DNA from: Leucobacter sp. OLIS6 | GTDB lineage: Bacteria > Actinomycetota > Actinomycetes > Actinomycetales > Microbacteriaceae | Assembly (NCBI RefSeq): GCF_002752355.1 | Contig: NZ_MRAV01000008.1 | Span: 295,560-359,559 of the forward strand | DNA: 64,000 nucleotides | Direction: 5' to 3' | Shown here: positions 16,421 through 25,281 of the stretch, one piece after another | Numbering within the stretch: position 1 is the stretch's first letter | How the letters are laid out: each line of letters starts with the position of its first letter | Position numbers and translations under genes: made by a program | Notes under the pieces: generated by a model | What the model was told of the DNA's origin: nothing | Seen by the model: the letters and a program-made list of their open reading frames with translations, nothing else | The model's database searches: none

Positions 16421-17740
16421 TCAGGCGCCGCGTCGGGAACGCGCACGGCGGAGCAGCAGCGCGCCGGCACCGGTCAGCGCGAGCGCGCCCGCGATGACGG
16501 TCGCGGCGCCGGCGGCCGCCCCGCCGGTGGTCGCGAGGGATTCGGACCGCCCGGCGCCGTCCACGGCGGGCGTCGCAGGCTTCGCGGAGTCGGGAGCGGG
16601 GTGCGGGGCGGGCTTCGGCCGGGGATCCGGGTCCGGCTTCGGTTCGGGTTCGGGCCTCGGGTCGGGCTTCGGTTCCGGCTCGGGCCTCGGGTCAGGCTTC
16701 GGCGGGACCCGGTCGATGGTCACCTCGGGCGCGGCGGCGCACGCCCGGCCGCCCGGAACCTCGACGAAGTCCGGCGTCCCCGCTGCTCCGATGGTCCGTG
16801 CCGGAGCCTCCGCGCAGGCGGTGTTCCGCAGTACGCCGTCGGCCGACCCGAGATGGACGGTCGAGAACGAGAGCGCGAAGCGCCCCTCGGAGTCGTAGGC
16901 GCCGCGTCCGTTCAGCACGCCGTTCTCGACGGTGAACGCGCCGGCCGGCAGACCGTCCTGCGCGGGGGCCGCCGACCCGCGCTCGACGCGGAAGTCCGCG
17001 GGGATCGCCCCGCCGGCCTCAGCGATCGTGTCGGCGAGGTCGTCGGAGAGCGAGAACGTGGTCGCGGTGGATCCCTTCGGGCGGGTCACCTCGATCGTGT
17101 AGCGCACCGCCGGGTCCGCCGTGGTCACGCGCGTGCGGTCGACCGTCTTGCGGATGATCGGCGCGGGCTGCGCGGCGATCACGGGAACGCCGACCGCGAC
17201 GCTCGCGCCGTAGTCCCAGCGGTTCTCGCCGCCGCGCATCGCGACGGTCGCGTCGACGCCGAGGTCCCCGTCGCCGCCGCGGGCGAAGTCGATCGCGAAG
17301 GTCGCGACGAACTCCCGCACATCCGCGGTGTGCTCCGCCTCGAAGACGATGGAGGCGCCGTCGCGCCGCACCAGCAGATCCGGCAGCGGCGAGGTCTCGA
17401 GATCGTCGAACACGGAATCGAGGTCCGCGACGTCGTCGGCGATCGCCGAGAGGTCCACGGTCGCGCGCATCGCGGTCAGCGGGTAGAGCCCCGGCCGGGT
17501 GAACTCCGAGAAGGGCACGCGGAGGCGGTAGACGATCCGTTCGCCGGCAGCCGTGACGGTGCGGGAGCTCACCGAGAGCTCCGCCCGCATCTCCGCTCCG
17601 TAGACGGAGGTCGCGCGCCCGATCGCGGTGTACTCGGTCCCTGCAGCGGTCGCGGTCGCCGTGCCCGTCGGCAGCAGCAGCGCGCCGACGATCGCCGCCG
17701 CTCCGGTCGCGGCCGTCGTCTGGATCTTCTTCGAAGCCAA
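16421..17740 (-). CDS. Proline-rich cell-wall-anchored surface protein (LAxTG)
   Basis: 439 residues from a TTG start at 17740, chosen because GGGGGA lies about 8 nt upstream and the signal peptide (KKIQTTAATGAAAIVGALLL) then falls at the N-terminus. The frame can open at 17791, but that ATG sits inside a 10-bp-stem hairpin. The mature part holds two beta-rich domains (about 40-330) resembling surface-protein repeats of DUF11/isopeptide type. A Pro/Asp/Glu/Lys-rich stalk (PDPRPEPEPK repeated, about 345-385) follows, then LATTG, a hydrophobic helix and an RRARSRR tail. LAxTG is the class E sortase motif of high-GC Gram-positives. No sortase is in the window. Confidence 0.83.
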   Translation of the reverse strand: MASKKIQTTAATGAAAIVGALLLPTGTATATAAGTEYTAIGRATSVYGAEMRAELSVSSRTVTAAGERIVYRLRVPFSEFTRPGLYPLTAMRATVDLSAIADDVADLDSVFDDLETSPLPDLLVRRDGASIVFEAEHTADVREFVATFAIDFARGGDGDLGVDATVAMRGGENRWDYGASVAVGVPVIAAQPAPIIRKTVDRTRVTTADPAVRYTIEVTRPKGSTATTFSLSDDLADTIAEAGGAIPADFRVERGSAAPAQDGLPAGAFTVENGVLNGRGAYDSEGRFALSFSTVHLGSADGVLRNTACAEAPARTIGAAGTPDFVEVPGGRACAAAPEVTIDRVPPKPDPRPEPEPKPDPRPEPEPKPDPDPRPKPAPHPAPDSAKPATPAVDGAGRSESLATTGGAAAGAATVIAGALALTGAGALLLRRARSRRGA

Positions 17741-17765
17741 GAGCTTCCCCCACTCGTTCGTCGTG

Positions 17766-17793
17766 CGATGCCGCCTGATCTCGGGCGGCATCG
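17766..17793 (-). promoter_or_regulatory. 10-bp-stem hairpin in the surface-protein leader
   Basis: CGATGCCGCC (17766-17775) and GGCGGCATCG (17784-17793) form a perfect 10-bp stem with an 8-nt loop. It lies 26 bp upstream of the chosen TTG start. It could be an operator or an RNA structure, and it explains the spurious upstream ATG. Confidence 0.6.
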
Positions 17794-17914
17794 GGTGCGA
17801 GCGGAGGCGGTGCCCGGCCGCGTCCGGCTTCGGTACCGGGAGAGAACAGTATCAGTCCGGGTGCCGGATCCGAATCCGAGTTCGCAGCTGCTCCGGAACC
17901 GCTTCGGGCCCGAT

Positions 17915-18568
17915 TCACGCCCCGGCGGTGGGGCCGGGATCGGAGCCGGACCCCGTCTCGGGGTCCGGCTCCGATCCCGCCTCGCCAAGGGGGCGGAGGA
18001 ACGCGACCGCGATGAGCGGCAGCGTGGCGGCGACGCCGAGTCCGAGCGCGAGCGGAGCCGCGGCGCCGTCCGAGTGCGGCACCAGCGCCGCCGCGACGAG
18101 CACGGAGACATCCGCGATCCCGAGCGCGATCCAGTGCCGCCGTCCCCAGCGGGCACCGGCCCGAGGGAAGCAGAATTCCCAGGGCGCGGGGATCGCGAGC
18201 AGGAGCAGCGGCGCCGCGAACGCGAGCTGCGCGGCACGCGCGTCGGGGGCGGCCGCGAGCAGCACCACGAGCGCGCCGAGGCACCAGCCGAGCACCGCGG
18301 TCGCGAATCGGGTACCGATCGGCGCGCGCGCCGGATCGGTGTCGGGGACCGGTTCCCGAGCCCCGCGCCGCGCGCCCGAGACGAGCGCGCCGAGCACGAC
18401 GAGGTTCACGAGCAGGAGCACGAGCCCGTCGGGGAGCCAGCCGTCCGCGGCGATCAACGCCAGCAGCTCGACGAGCGAGGCGATCGCCACCGCCAGTGCG
18501 AGCCGTCCCGGCCACCGGGGGAGCTGTGCCGAGCCGCGGGCATCCGCTCCCGGCTCCTCCACGACCAT
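17915..18568 (-). CDS. Polytopic membrane protein of unknown function
   Basis: 217 residues with about six hydrophobic segments between residues 22 and 195, followed by a Gly/Pro/Asp/Ser-rich tail (EPDPETGSGSDPGP). No family motif recognised. It lies upstream of the surface-protein/glycosyltransferase pair on the same strand with a 174-bp gap, so co-transcription is uncertain. It is divergent from ffh, which starts 45 bp away, so the two must share a short promoter region. Confidence 0.75.
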   Translation of the reverse strand: MVVEEPGADARGSAQLPRWPGRLALAVAIASLVELLALIAADGWLPDGLVLLLVNLVVLGALVSGARRGAREPVPDTDPARAPIGTRFATAVLGWCLGALVVLLAAAPDARAAQLAFAAPLLLLAIPAPWEFCFPRAGARWGRRHWIALGIADVSVLVAAALVPHSDGAAAPLALGLGVAATLPLIAVAFLRPLGEAGSEPDPETGSGSDPGPTAGA

Positions 18569-18612
18569 GCCCTCACCATACGCCTCCCGCGGCCGGGTAG
18601 GATGGGCCTGCT

Positions 18613-20190
18613 ATGGCTACTTTCGGAAATCTCTCGACGCGCCTCACCGACACCTTCAAGAACCTGCGGTCGAAGGGCAAGCTCTCGGCGGCCGACGTCG
18701 ACGGCACGGTGCGCGAGATCCGTCGTGCCCTGCTCGAGGCCGACGTCGCGCTCGACGTGGTCAAGGACTTCACCGGCAAGGTGCGCGAGCGCGCCCTCGG
18801 CGACGAGGTCAACAAGGCGCTGAACCCGGCGCAGCAGGTCGTGCAGATCGTCAACGAGGAGCTGATCGGTATCCTCGGCGGCGAGCAGCGCCGCCTGGAG
18901 TTCGCGAAGAACCCGCCGACCGTCATCATGCTCGCCGGCCTCCAGGGCGCGGGCAAGACCACGCTCGCGGGCAAGCTGGCCAAGTGGCTCAAGGGCCAGG
19001 GCCACACCCCGATGCTCGTCGCCTGCGACCTCCAGCGCCCCAACGCCGTCACCCAGCTCGGCGTCGTCGCCGAGCAGGCCGGCGTCGACATCTACGCTCC
19101 CGAGCCGGGCAACGGCGTCGGCGATCCGGTGAAGGTCGCCAAGAACGGCGTGGCCGAGGCGAAGCGCACCTACCACGACTTCGTGATCGTCGATACGGCC
19201 GGTCGTCTCGGCGTGGACGCCGAGCTCATGAAGCAGGCCGCCGACATCCGCAAGGCCGTCGATCCCGATGAGGTGCTCTTCGTCATCGACGCCATGATCG
19301 GCCAGGACGCGGTCGCGACCGCGAAGGCCTTCCAGGAGGGCGTCGACTTCACGGGCGTCGTGCTCACCAAGCTCGACGGCGACGCGCGCGGCGGTGCCGC
19401 GCTCTCGATCCGCGGGGTCACGGGCAAGCCGATCCTCTTCGCGTCCACGGGCGAGGGCCTCGACGAGTTCGAGCCCTTCCACCCCGACCGCATGGCCAGC
19501 CGGATCCTCGACCTCGGCGACATCCTCACCCTCATCGAGCAGGCGCAGAGCGCCTTCGACGAGGAGGAGGCGCGCAAGGTCGCCGAGAAGATCGCGAGCG
19601 ACTCGTTCACGCTCGACGACTTCCTCAAGCAGATGCAGCAGCTGCGCGGCGCCGGATCCATCAAGAAGATGATGGGCATGCTGCCCGGCATGGGCAAGAT
19701 GAAGGATCAGCTCGACAACTTCGACGAGCGCGAGATCGTCCGCACCGAGGCCATCATCCAGTCGATGACGAAGGCCGAGCGGCAGAATCCCAAGATCCTC
19801 AACGGCTCGCGCCGCCTGCGCATCGCGAAGGGCTCGGGCATGACCGTGACCGACGTGAACCAGCTCGTGCAGCGCTTCGAGCAGGCCGCCAAGATGATGC
19901 GGACCGTCGCCAAGGGCGGCGTGCCGCAGATCCCCGGCATGGGCCCGGTGCCCGGCATGGGCGGGTACGGCAAGAAGAAGCAGCCGCAGGGCAAGGGCAA
20001 GGGCGCGAAGCGCTCGGGCAACCCAGCCAAGCGCGCGCAGGAGGCGACGGGCGTCGCCGCGCGTGCCGAGTCGAGCGGCGGATCGGGCTTCGGTCTCGGC
20101 GGCGGCGCAGGCGCAGGTGCAGGCGCAGCGATGCCGACCGAGGCCGACATGGAGCAGCTGCAGCAGATGCTCGGGCGCGGGCGCCGCTGA
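18613..20190 (+). CDS. ffh: Signal recognition particle protein Ffh (SRP54)
   Basis: 525 residues: N domain (about 1-90), GTPase G domain with P-loop GLQGAGKTT (109-117), DTAGRLG and TKLDGDARGG, then the Met-rich M domain (about 300-440) with KKMMGMLPGMG. The C-terminus (about 440-525) is a Lys/Gly/Ala-rich disordered tail longer than in E. coli, as seen in several actinobacteria. It binds SRP RNA and signal sequences and pairs with FtsY (9533). TAGGAT at 18598-18603 lies nine bases before the ATG, a likely leaderless or near-leaderless start. Confidence 0.98.
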   Translation: MATFGNLSTRLTDTFKNLRSKGKLSAADVDGTVREIRRALLEADVALDVVKDFTGKVRERALGDEVNKALNPAQQVVQIVNEELIGILGGEQRRLEFAKNPPTVIMLAGLQGAGKTTLAGKLAKWLKGQGHTPMLVACDLQRPNAVTQLGVVAEQAGVDIYAPEPGNGVGDPVKVAKNGVAEAKRTYHDFVIVDTAGRLGVDAELMKQAADIRKAVDPDEVLFVIDAMIGQDAVATAKAFQEGVDFTGVVLTKLDGDARGGAALSIRGVTGKPILFASTGEGLDEFEPFHPDRMASRILDLGDILTLIEQAQSAFDEEEARKVAEKIASDSFTLDDFLKQMQQLRGAGSIKKMMGMLPGMGKMKDQLDNFDEREIVRTEAIIQSMTKAERQNPKILNGSRRLRIAKGSGMTVTDVNQLVQRFEQAAKMMRTVAKGGVPQIPGMGPVPGMGGYGKKKQPQGKGKGAKRSGNPAKRAQEATGVAARAESSGGSGFGLGGGAGAGAGAAMPTEADMEQLQQMLGRGRR

Positions 20191-20232
20191 TCCCGCATCC
20201 GCAGTGCCGCTGACCGCGACCGAGCACCCGCT

Positions 20233-21366
20233 ATGAGCGTCCCCGTCGACGATCGCCTGGCGCAGTTCCGCGCGGAGTGGCCGCGACGCGTGACCTGGCG
20301 CGAGGTCGGCGAGGCCGACGCCGGGGTATTCCGGCGCGCGCTCGGCGGTGCCGCGCTGCTCCTGCTGGCGGCGCTCACGGGTGCGCTGGCGTTCTCCGCG
20401 CTCAGCGTCGGAATCCCGGCGTCCTGGCAGATTCCCGAGGCGCTCGACGGGACGCTCCCGTTCGTGGCGTTCCTGCTCATCCTGGTCACGATGGCGCTCG
20501 CGGTGATCGGGCTCGTGGCCCTCGCCCGCCCGTTCGAACTCCGACGGCTGATCGCGTTCCGGCGGTTCGCGCGCGAACGGGATCTGAGCTGCTCGCTCGA
20601 AGGCCTGGCTCCGGTCTCCCGGGGCGTGTTCTTCGCCGAGCCGAGCGAGACGCAACGCGCGACCGCACGGCTCCGGAGCGGCGCGCGCGGCAGGCCGACG
20701 GGCGCCGGAGATACGCGACCGCGCTTGTTCGGCACGCGGTTCGCACTCTGGCGCGCGACCTCGGGATGGGAGCCCGACCTGCAGATCGCGGTGGCCCGCT
20801 ACCGCGGAGGCAAGAGCGACCCGAAGGGACCCCGGATCGCCTTCCGCTTCCTCCAGCTCCGGCTCCCGCGCACCCTGCCGCACCTGCTGCTCGATTCCCG
20901 TTCCAACGGGAGGATCCGCGGGACGCTCTCGGGTTCGCAGCGGATCTCGCTCGAGGGCGACTTCGACCGTTGGTTCGTCGCGCACGCGCCGGGTGGCTAC
21001 GAGCGGGACGCGCTCGAGATCCTCACCCCCGATGTGATGGCCGGGCTCATCGACTACGGACGGCACTGGGACATCGAGGTCGTCGACGACCTGCTGATCG
21101 TGGTCTCGAACCGGTTCCGCCGCGGCTCGGACCGCGACGAGACCACGGCACTGCTGCGGTTCTCGGAGACGGTCGCCGAGGCGTTCGCGCACCAGACCCG
21201 CACCTACTCGGATCCTCGCGCCGACCGGCCCCGGACCGAGGTGGCTCCGCCGGGACGCCGATTGCGGCGCGTCCCCGCGGTCTGGGCGACCGCGATCGGG
21301 CTCGCGGTGCTCGTGGTCTGGCTCGGGTATCCGCTCGTGCTGAACTGGCTGCTCGACCTGAACTGA
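20233..21366 (+). CDS. Membrane protein of unknown function
   Basis: 377 residues with two N-terminal membrane helices (about 34-58 and 74-97) and one near the C-terminus (about 348-372). A soluble central domain of about 240 residues lies between them on the cytoplasmic side if the positive-inside rule holds (RRLIAFRRFARER follows helix 2). I recognise no catalytic motif. It begins 42 bp after ffh and is probably in the same transcript. Confidence 0.75.
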   Translation: MSVPVDDRLAQFRAEWPRRVTWREVGEADAGVFRRALGGAALLLLAALTGALAFSALSVGIPASWQIPEALDGTLPFVAFLLILVTMALAVIGLVALARPFELRRLIAFRRFARERDLSCSLEGLAPVSRGVFFAEPSETQRATARLRSGARGRPTGAGDTRPRLFGTRFALWRATSGWEPDLQIAVARYRGGKSDPKGPRIAFRFLQLRLPRTLPHLLLDSRSNGRIRGTLSGSQRISLEGDFDRWFVAHAPGGYERDALEILTPDVMAGLIDYGRHWDIEVVDDLLIVVSNRFRRGSDRDETTALLRFSETVAEAFAHQTRTYSDPRADRPRTEVAPPGRRLRRVPAVWATAIGLAVLVVWLGYPLVLNWLLDLN

Positions 21367-21372
21367 CGCGTG

Positions 21373-22758
21373 CTACCGACCACTGGGGGCGAGCTGGGGC
21401 GCGGTGCTCCAAGCCGCTTCCGCGGCGCGCTCGAGACGCTGCTGCGTCAGGTGCACGTCAGCGGGGTGCGCGAAGAACTCGCGCAGGATCTGCTGAGCAC
21501 CGCTGTCGGGGTACGCGCCGAACCCGCTCGGCGCGAGATCCGAGAGGTCGAACCGGCGGGCGTTCGACCCGGTTCCGCCCGGTCCGGGGCGCACCAGCTC
21601 GTTCGCCGCTCGTGCCGCCTCGTTCGGGGCGCTCGAAAGATCGGCGTCGTTGTGAGGGGAGATCCCGCCGACGGCGATCCAGAGCTCCGCCGCCTCGGCT
21701 CCCGCGAGATAGCGCAGGAGAACGGCTCCGCCGTCCGAGGGCTTGAGCTGCACGGCGACGGTGCCGCCGATGATGGACGCCCCGGGCTCGGTCGCGGGGG
21801 AGGGGAACGGTGCGGCGGCCGCGGACTCGGGGACCGCGGAGCCGCCGGAGAGCACGCGCTCCGCGAGCCGCGGCGAGCCGAACACTGCGTCGAGCGAGTC
21901 CCCGAACGATTCGTCGGCGGTGTCCGGCTGCAGCGCACCCGGGGTCCGGCGCAGCTCGGCGAGCCGGTCGAGCGCGCGGGCGACCGACGGGTCGGTCCAG
22001 GGGATCTCGTGCCGGCTCAAACGCTCGTACTGCTCGGCGCCGGCCTCACCGAGATAGAGGTTCTCGAACCAATCGCCGACGGGCCAGCCGGACTTCGCGC
22101 CCACCGATATCGCGGGGGCGTCCGAGGCGGGCCGGTCGCGGAGTGCGCGCAGGAATGCTGACCAGTCGCCGGTCCCGGGCGCCGCGCCCCCCGCATCGGG
22201 GTACCAGAGCTGCGAGGAGGTGCTGCCCGCGAACCAGACTCCGTACTCGGTGCCGTCCACCGTCGCGAGTGCGCGCCATGATGGCGCGGTGTGCCGGGCG
22301 ACCCGGTCGCGGGTCTTGTCGTCGAGCGGGGTCAGCGCTTGGTTCGCCACGAGCTCCCCGAGCAGCCCGGGCTGCCGGATCAGGGCGACGTCGGGCAGGT
22401 TCGACGCATCGACCGCGTGGTACACCTTCGCGGTGATCCGCTCATCCGCGTCGGTCAGCTTCACCCGGGCCCCGGTGCGCTGTTCGAACCGGGCGATGAC
22501 CGGGGCGAAGGCCTCCCGCTCCCGCTTCGACCACCCGGTGAGCAGGGTGATGCGCTGGCCGTCCAGACGCGGGAGCGCCTCGTCATCGCCTTCCGCGCCG
22601 GACCGGACCGCGGAGGGGTTCGCGTCCGCGGATGGGTTCGCGTCCGCGGAGGCGCAACCGCCGAGGCCGAGCGCGCCGAGGCCGAGCGCTGCAGCGATGC
22701 CCAGCGTCCCGATGCGCCGAAGGCGCGCTCGACGGGTCTGGCGAGGGGGCCGGATCAT
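21373..22758 (-). CDS. Extracellular solute-binding lipoprotein, orphan
   Basis: 461 residues. An Arg-rich start and hydrophobic segment end in the lipobox LGGC (Cys about 35), so it is a lipoprotein. The mature part resembles family-1 (sugar/oligosaccharide type) ABC binding proteins: ITLLTGWSKREREAFAPVIARFEQRTG, then VALIRQPG and an extended C-terminal lobe. No permease or ATPase gene is near. Its ATG overlaps the stop of the YbdK-like gene by 4 bp (ATGA), so the two are translationally coupled. It faces the 20233 gene tail to tail with a 6-bp gap. Confidence 0.85.
   Translation of the reverse strand: MIRPPRQTRRARLRRIGTLGIAAALGLGALGLGGCASADANPSADANPSAVRSGAEGDDEALPRLDGQRITLLTGWSKREREAFAPVIARFEQRTGARVKLTDADERITAKVYHAVDASNLPDVALIRQPGLLGELVANQALTPLDDKTRDRVARHTAPSWRALATVDGTEYGVWFAGSTSSQLWYPDAGGAAPGTGDWSAFLRALRDRPASDAPAISVGAKSGWPVGDWFENLYLGEAGAEQYERLSRHEIPWTDPSVARALDRLAELRRTPGALQPDTADESFGDSLDAVFGSPRLAERVLSGGSAVPESAAAAPFPSPATEPGASIIGGTVAVQLKPSDGGAVLLRYLAGAEAAELWIAVGGISPHNDADLSSAPNEAARAANELVRPGPGGTGSNARRFDLSDLAPSGFGAYPDSGAQQILREFFAHPADVHLTQQRLERAAEAAWSTAPQLAPSGR
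22616..22650 (-). repeat. 18-bp tandem duplication in the lipoprotein linker
   Basis: GGGTTCGCGTCCGCGGA occurs at 22616-22632 and again at 22634-22650 (period 18). On the minus strand it encodes two copies of the six-residue unit SADANP directly after the lipobox cysteine. It lengthens the flexible tether between membrane and binding domain. Confidence 0.85.
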
Positions 22759-23906
22759 CCGCGTACGCTCCGCTCGAACGCGTCCGCCTCGGAGTCGACG
22801 ACGGCGCGGAGCGCGTCGCGGGTGCCGCCGAGCCGCGAGTAGGTCTCGAGCTGGCGGTCGGCGCTCGTGCCGGTCTCGGCGATCCGGGCGACCTGTTCGA
22901 GCTCGTCGACGCAGCCGAGATCCACGGCGACCGGAGCGAGCCGGTCGAGCAGCACCGACACGCGGTCGCGCAGTCGGGCCTGCGAGCCCGCAGCATCGTA
23001 GATGACCTCGGCGTCGAGGCCGAAGCGCGCCGCGCGCCACTTGTTCTCGCGGGCGAACCAGGGCGGCAGCAGCGGCAGCGTCTCGCCGCGGTCGAGCCGC
23101 CGGGCGCAGTCCTCGACGAGGCACTGGGTGAGCGCGGCGAGGGCCCCCAGCGTTTCGAGCGACGACGAGCCGTCGCAGAAGCGGACCTCGATCGTGCCCC
23201 AGCGGGGTGCCGGTCGCACGTCCCAGCGGGCCTCGGTCGGCTCGGCGATGACCCCGGTGCGGGTCAGGTCCTCGATGACCCGCTCGAAGTCCTCCCAGCT
23301 CTCGACGTGCGCCGGGAGTCCGGCCGAGGGCAGCTGCTGGAACATGAGGGTGCGGTTGGAGCGGTAGCCGGTCGCCTCGCCCGCCCAGAACGGGCTCGAC
23401 GCCGAGAGCGCCTGGAACACCGGCTGATAGGTGAGGAGCGTGTGCAGGGTCGGGATCACGCGCTCCCGGTGGTCGATGCCGACGTGCACGTGCACGCCCC
23501 AGATGAGCATGTTGCGGCCCCACCACTGGGTGCGGTCGACGAACCGCCCGTAGCGATCGCCGGGGGTGATGAGCTGGTCCTCCCAGCGCGAGAACGGGTG
23601 GCTGCCGGTGCCGATCACGCGAACCCCGTGGGCGCGCGCCTGGTCGAGCAGGTCCGAAGCGAGCAGGCGGAGCTCGCCGATGGCTTCGCCCACGCGACGG
23701 TGCGGGGCCGAGACGAGTTCGACGGTGTTCTGCAGCAGCTCGCTGGTCGCCTGCGGAGCGCCCGGGCTCGGGGGCCAGCGCCGTTCGAGCTCGGCGAGGA
23801 TCGGCGGGGCGACGTTCGCGAGGGAACGGCTGACGGGATCGACGAGGGCGAGCTCCCACTCGATGCCGAGCGTCGAGCGGGGGGACCGCGCGAAATCGAT
23901 GGTCAT
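22755..23906 (-). CDS. Glutamate-cysteine ligase family 2 (YbdK-type carboxylate-amine ligase)
   Basis: 383 residues. The family opening is LGIEWELALVDP (conserved metal-binding Glu), with HVHVGIDHRERV in the middle and RFCDGSSSLETLGALAAL, both typical of GCS2 proteins. These ligases join glutamate to cysteine or another amine with ATP. Actinobacteria make mycothiol rather than glutathione, so the true product is open; EgtA-like ergothioneine roles belong to a related family. The ATG at 23906 follows GGGAGGAG. It is coupled by an ATGA overlap to the solute-binding lipoprotein. Confidence 0.88.
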   Translation of the reverse strand: MTIDFARSPRSTLGIEWELALVDPVSRSLANVAPPILAELERRWPPSPGAPQATSELLQNTVELVSAPHRRVGEAIGELRLLASDLLDQARAHGVRVIGTGSHPFSRWEDQLITPGDRYGRFVDRTQWWGRNMLIWGVHVHVGIDHRERVIPTLHTLLTYQPVFQALSASSPFWAGEATGYRSNRTLMFQQLPSAGLPAHVESWEDFERVIEDLTRTGVIAEPTEARWDVRPAPRWGTIEVRFCDGSSSLETLGALAALTQCLVEDCARRLDRGETLPLLPPWFARENKWRAARFGLDAEVIYDAAGSQARLRDRVSVLLDRLAPVAVDLGCVDELEQVARIAETGTSADRQLETYSRLGGTRDALRAVVDSEADAFERSVRG

Positions 23907-23982
23907 CTGGGGCTCCTCCCGGACGCGTAGCAAAATGCTACCGGGTCGGATCGGCCGGTCGGTGAACAGTACTATTGCACAC

Positions 23983-25281
23983 ATGAGTGCTGACTATCTG
24001 ATCGGGACCGATATCGTCGCGCGGGACGTGTGGACCACCGTGCCGCTCGACTGGGACGACCCGGAGGGTGAGACGATCCGGGTCTACGCGCGCGAACTCG
24101 TCGCGGCCGAGCGCCGCAACGACGATCTGCCGCTCATGGTGCATCTGCAGGGCGGTCCCGGCGGCAAGGGCACGCGCCCGCTCGGTCGTTCTTCGTGGGT
24201 GGGCGCCGCGCTGAAGCGGTTCCGTCTCGTGATCCCCGACCAGCGGGGGACCGGCCGGTCGACGCCGCTCTCGGGCCGCGAGTTCGCCGAACTGCCGGCA
24301 GAGGAGGCCGCTCGGCGGCTCTCGCTGCACCGCGCCGACTCGATCGTCCGGGACTTCGAGGCGATCCGGGCGCGGCACTACGGCGGCCGCCAGTGGTGGA
24401 CCCTGGGGCAGAGCTACGGCGGGTTCCTCACCATGCACTACCTGTCGACCGTTCCCGAGGCCATCGTCGGCTCCGCCGTCACCGGCGGCCTCGCCGCGCT
24501 GGAGCCGGATCCCGACGAGGTCTACCGGCGCACCTTCCCGCGCATGGTCGAGAAGAACCGCATCTTCCGCGAGCGCACCCCGCACCTCACGGATCGGGTC
24601 GCCCGCATCGCCGACCTCCTCGAAGCGGAGGACGTGCGCCTGGCCGACGGTGATCGCCTCACGGTGCGCCGTTTCCAGACCCTCGGCATGGGCTTCGGCA
24701 TGGGGCCCGGCTACGACCGCGTCCACTGGGTGCTCGACGAGGCGTTCGCGGACGAGGCCGAGACGCGCCTGAGCGACACCTTCGTTGACGCCGTCGGTGC
24801 GGGATCCGCGTTCACCGCGGATCCGCTCTACATGGCGCTGCAGGAGGCCATCTACGGCCCCGGCCCCTCGGCCTGGGCCGCCCAGCGCGAGCGCGATCGA
24901 CGCCCCGAGTTCGCGGAGTCCGCGCGCCCGCTGCTGTTCACCGGCGAGACGGTCTTCCCCTGGATGTTCGACGAGATCCGCGCGCTGCGCGGGTTCCGCG
25001 CCGGCGTCGAGCTGCTGGCGGAGCGAGCCTGGCCGATCGAGATGTACGACCCCGAGCGGCTCGCCGCGAACGAGGTCCCGGTCGAGGCCGCCGTGTACTT
25101 CGACGACCTCTACGTCGATTCGGGGCTGTCGCTCGACACAGCCTCCCGCGTCGCGGGCGTGAACGCCTGGGTCACCAACGAGTACGAGCACGACGGTGTG
25201 CACCATGACGGAGTCGCGGAGCGCCTGTTCACCGCCCTCGAGCACCGGCTCGGCGGCACGGTCAGCGAGAGGAAGCGATGA
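23983..25281 (+). CDS. Proline iminopeptidase-like alpha/beta hydrolase (S33)
   Basis: 432 residues with an alpha/beta-hydrolase fold. The oxyanion motif QGGPGG lies at 56-61 and DQRGTGRS at 86-93. The nucleophile elbow GQSYGG has Ser144. A likely catalytic Asp (YFDDLYVDSG, about 370) and His (EYEHDGVHHDG, about 408) follow a cap domain. S33 enzymes remove N-terminal proline from peptides. TACTAT at 23970-23975 lies seven bases before the ATG, indicating a leaderless mRNA. Its stop overlaps the next start (ATGA), so it is coupled to an aminopeptidase P; together they would digest proline-containing peptides. Confidence 0.92.
   Translation: MSADYLIGTDIVARDVWTTVPLDWDDPEGETIRVYARELVAAERRNDDLPLMVHLQGGPGGKGTRPLGRSSWVGAALKRFRLVIPDQRGTGRSTPLSGREFAELPAEEAARRLSLHRADSIVRDFEAIRARHYGGRQWWTLGQSYGGFLTMHYLSTVPEAIVGSAVTGGLAALEPDPDEVYRRTFPRMVEKNRIFRERTPHLTDRVARIADLLEAEDVRLADGDRLTVRRFQTLGMGFGMGPGYDRVHWVLDEAFADEAETRLSDTFVDAVGAGSAFTADPLYMALQEAIYGPGPSAWAAQRERDRRPEFAESARPLLFTGETVFPWMFDEIRALRGFRAGVELLAERAWPIEMYDPERLAANEVPVEAAVYFDDLYVDSGLSLDTASRVAGVNAWVTNEYEHDGVHHDGVAERLFTALEHRLGGTVSERKR

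Noticed and set aside
16421..17791. Longer start (ATG 17791) for the LAxTG surface protein
   Set aside because: The ATG lies in a perfect hairpin and would put a charged 17-residue extension before the signal peptide; TTG 17740 has a better SD.
18454..21192. 912-residue minus-strand open frame over ffh
   Set aside because: Covers the unmistakable ffh gene and shows no domain, so it is a composition effect.
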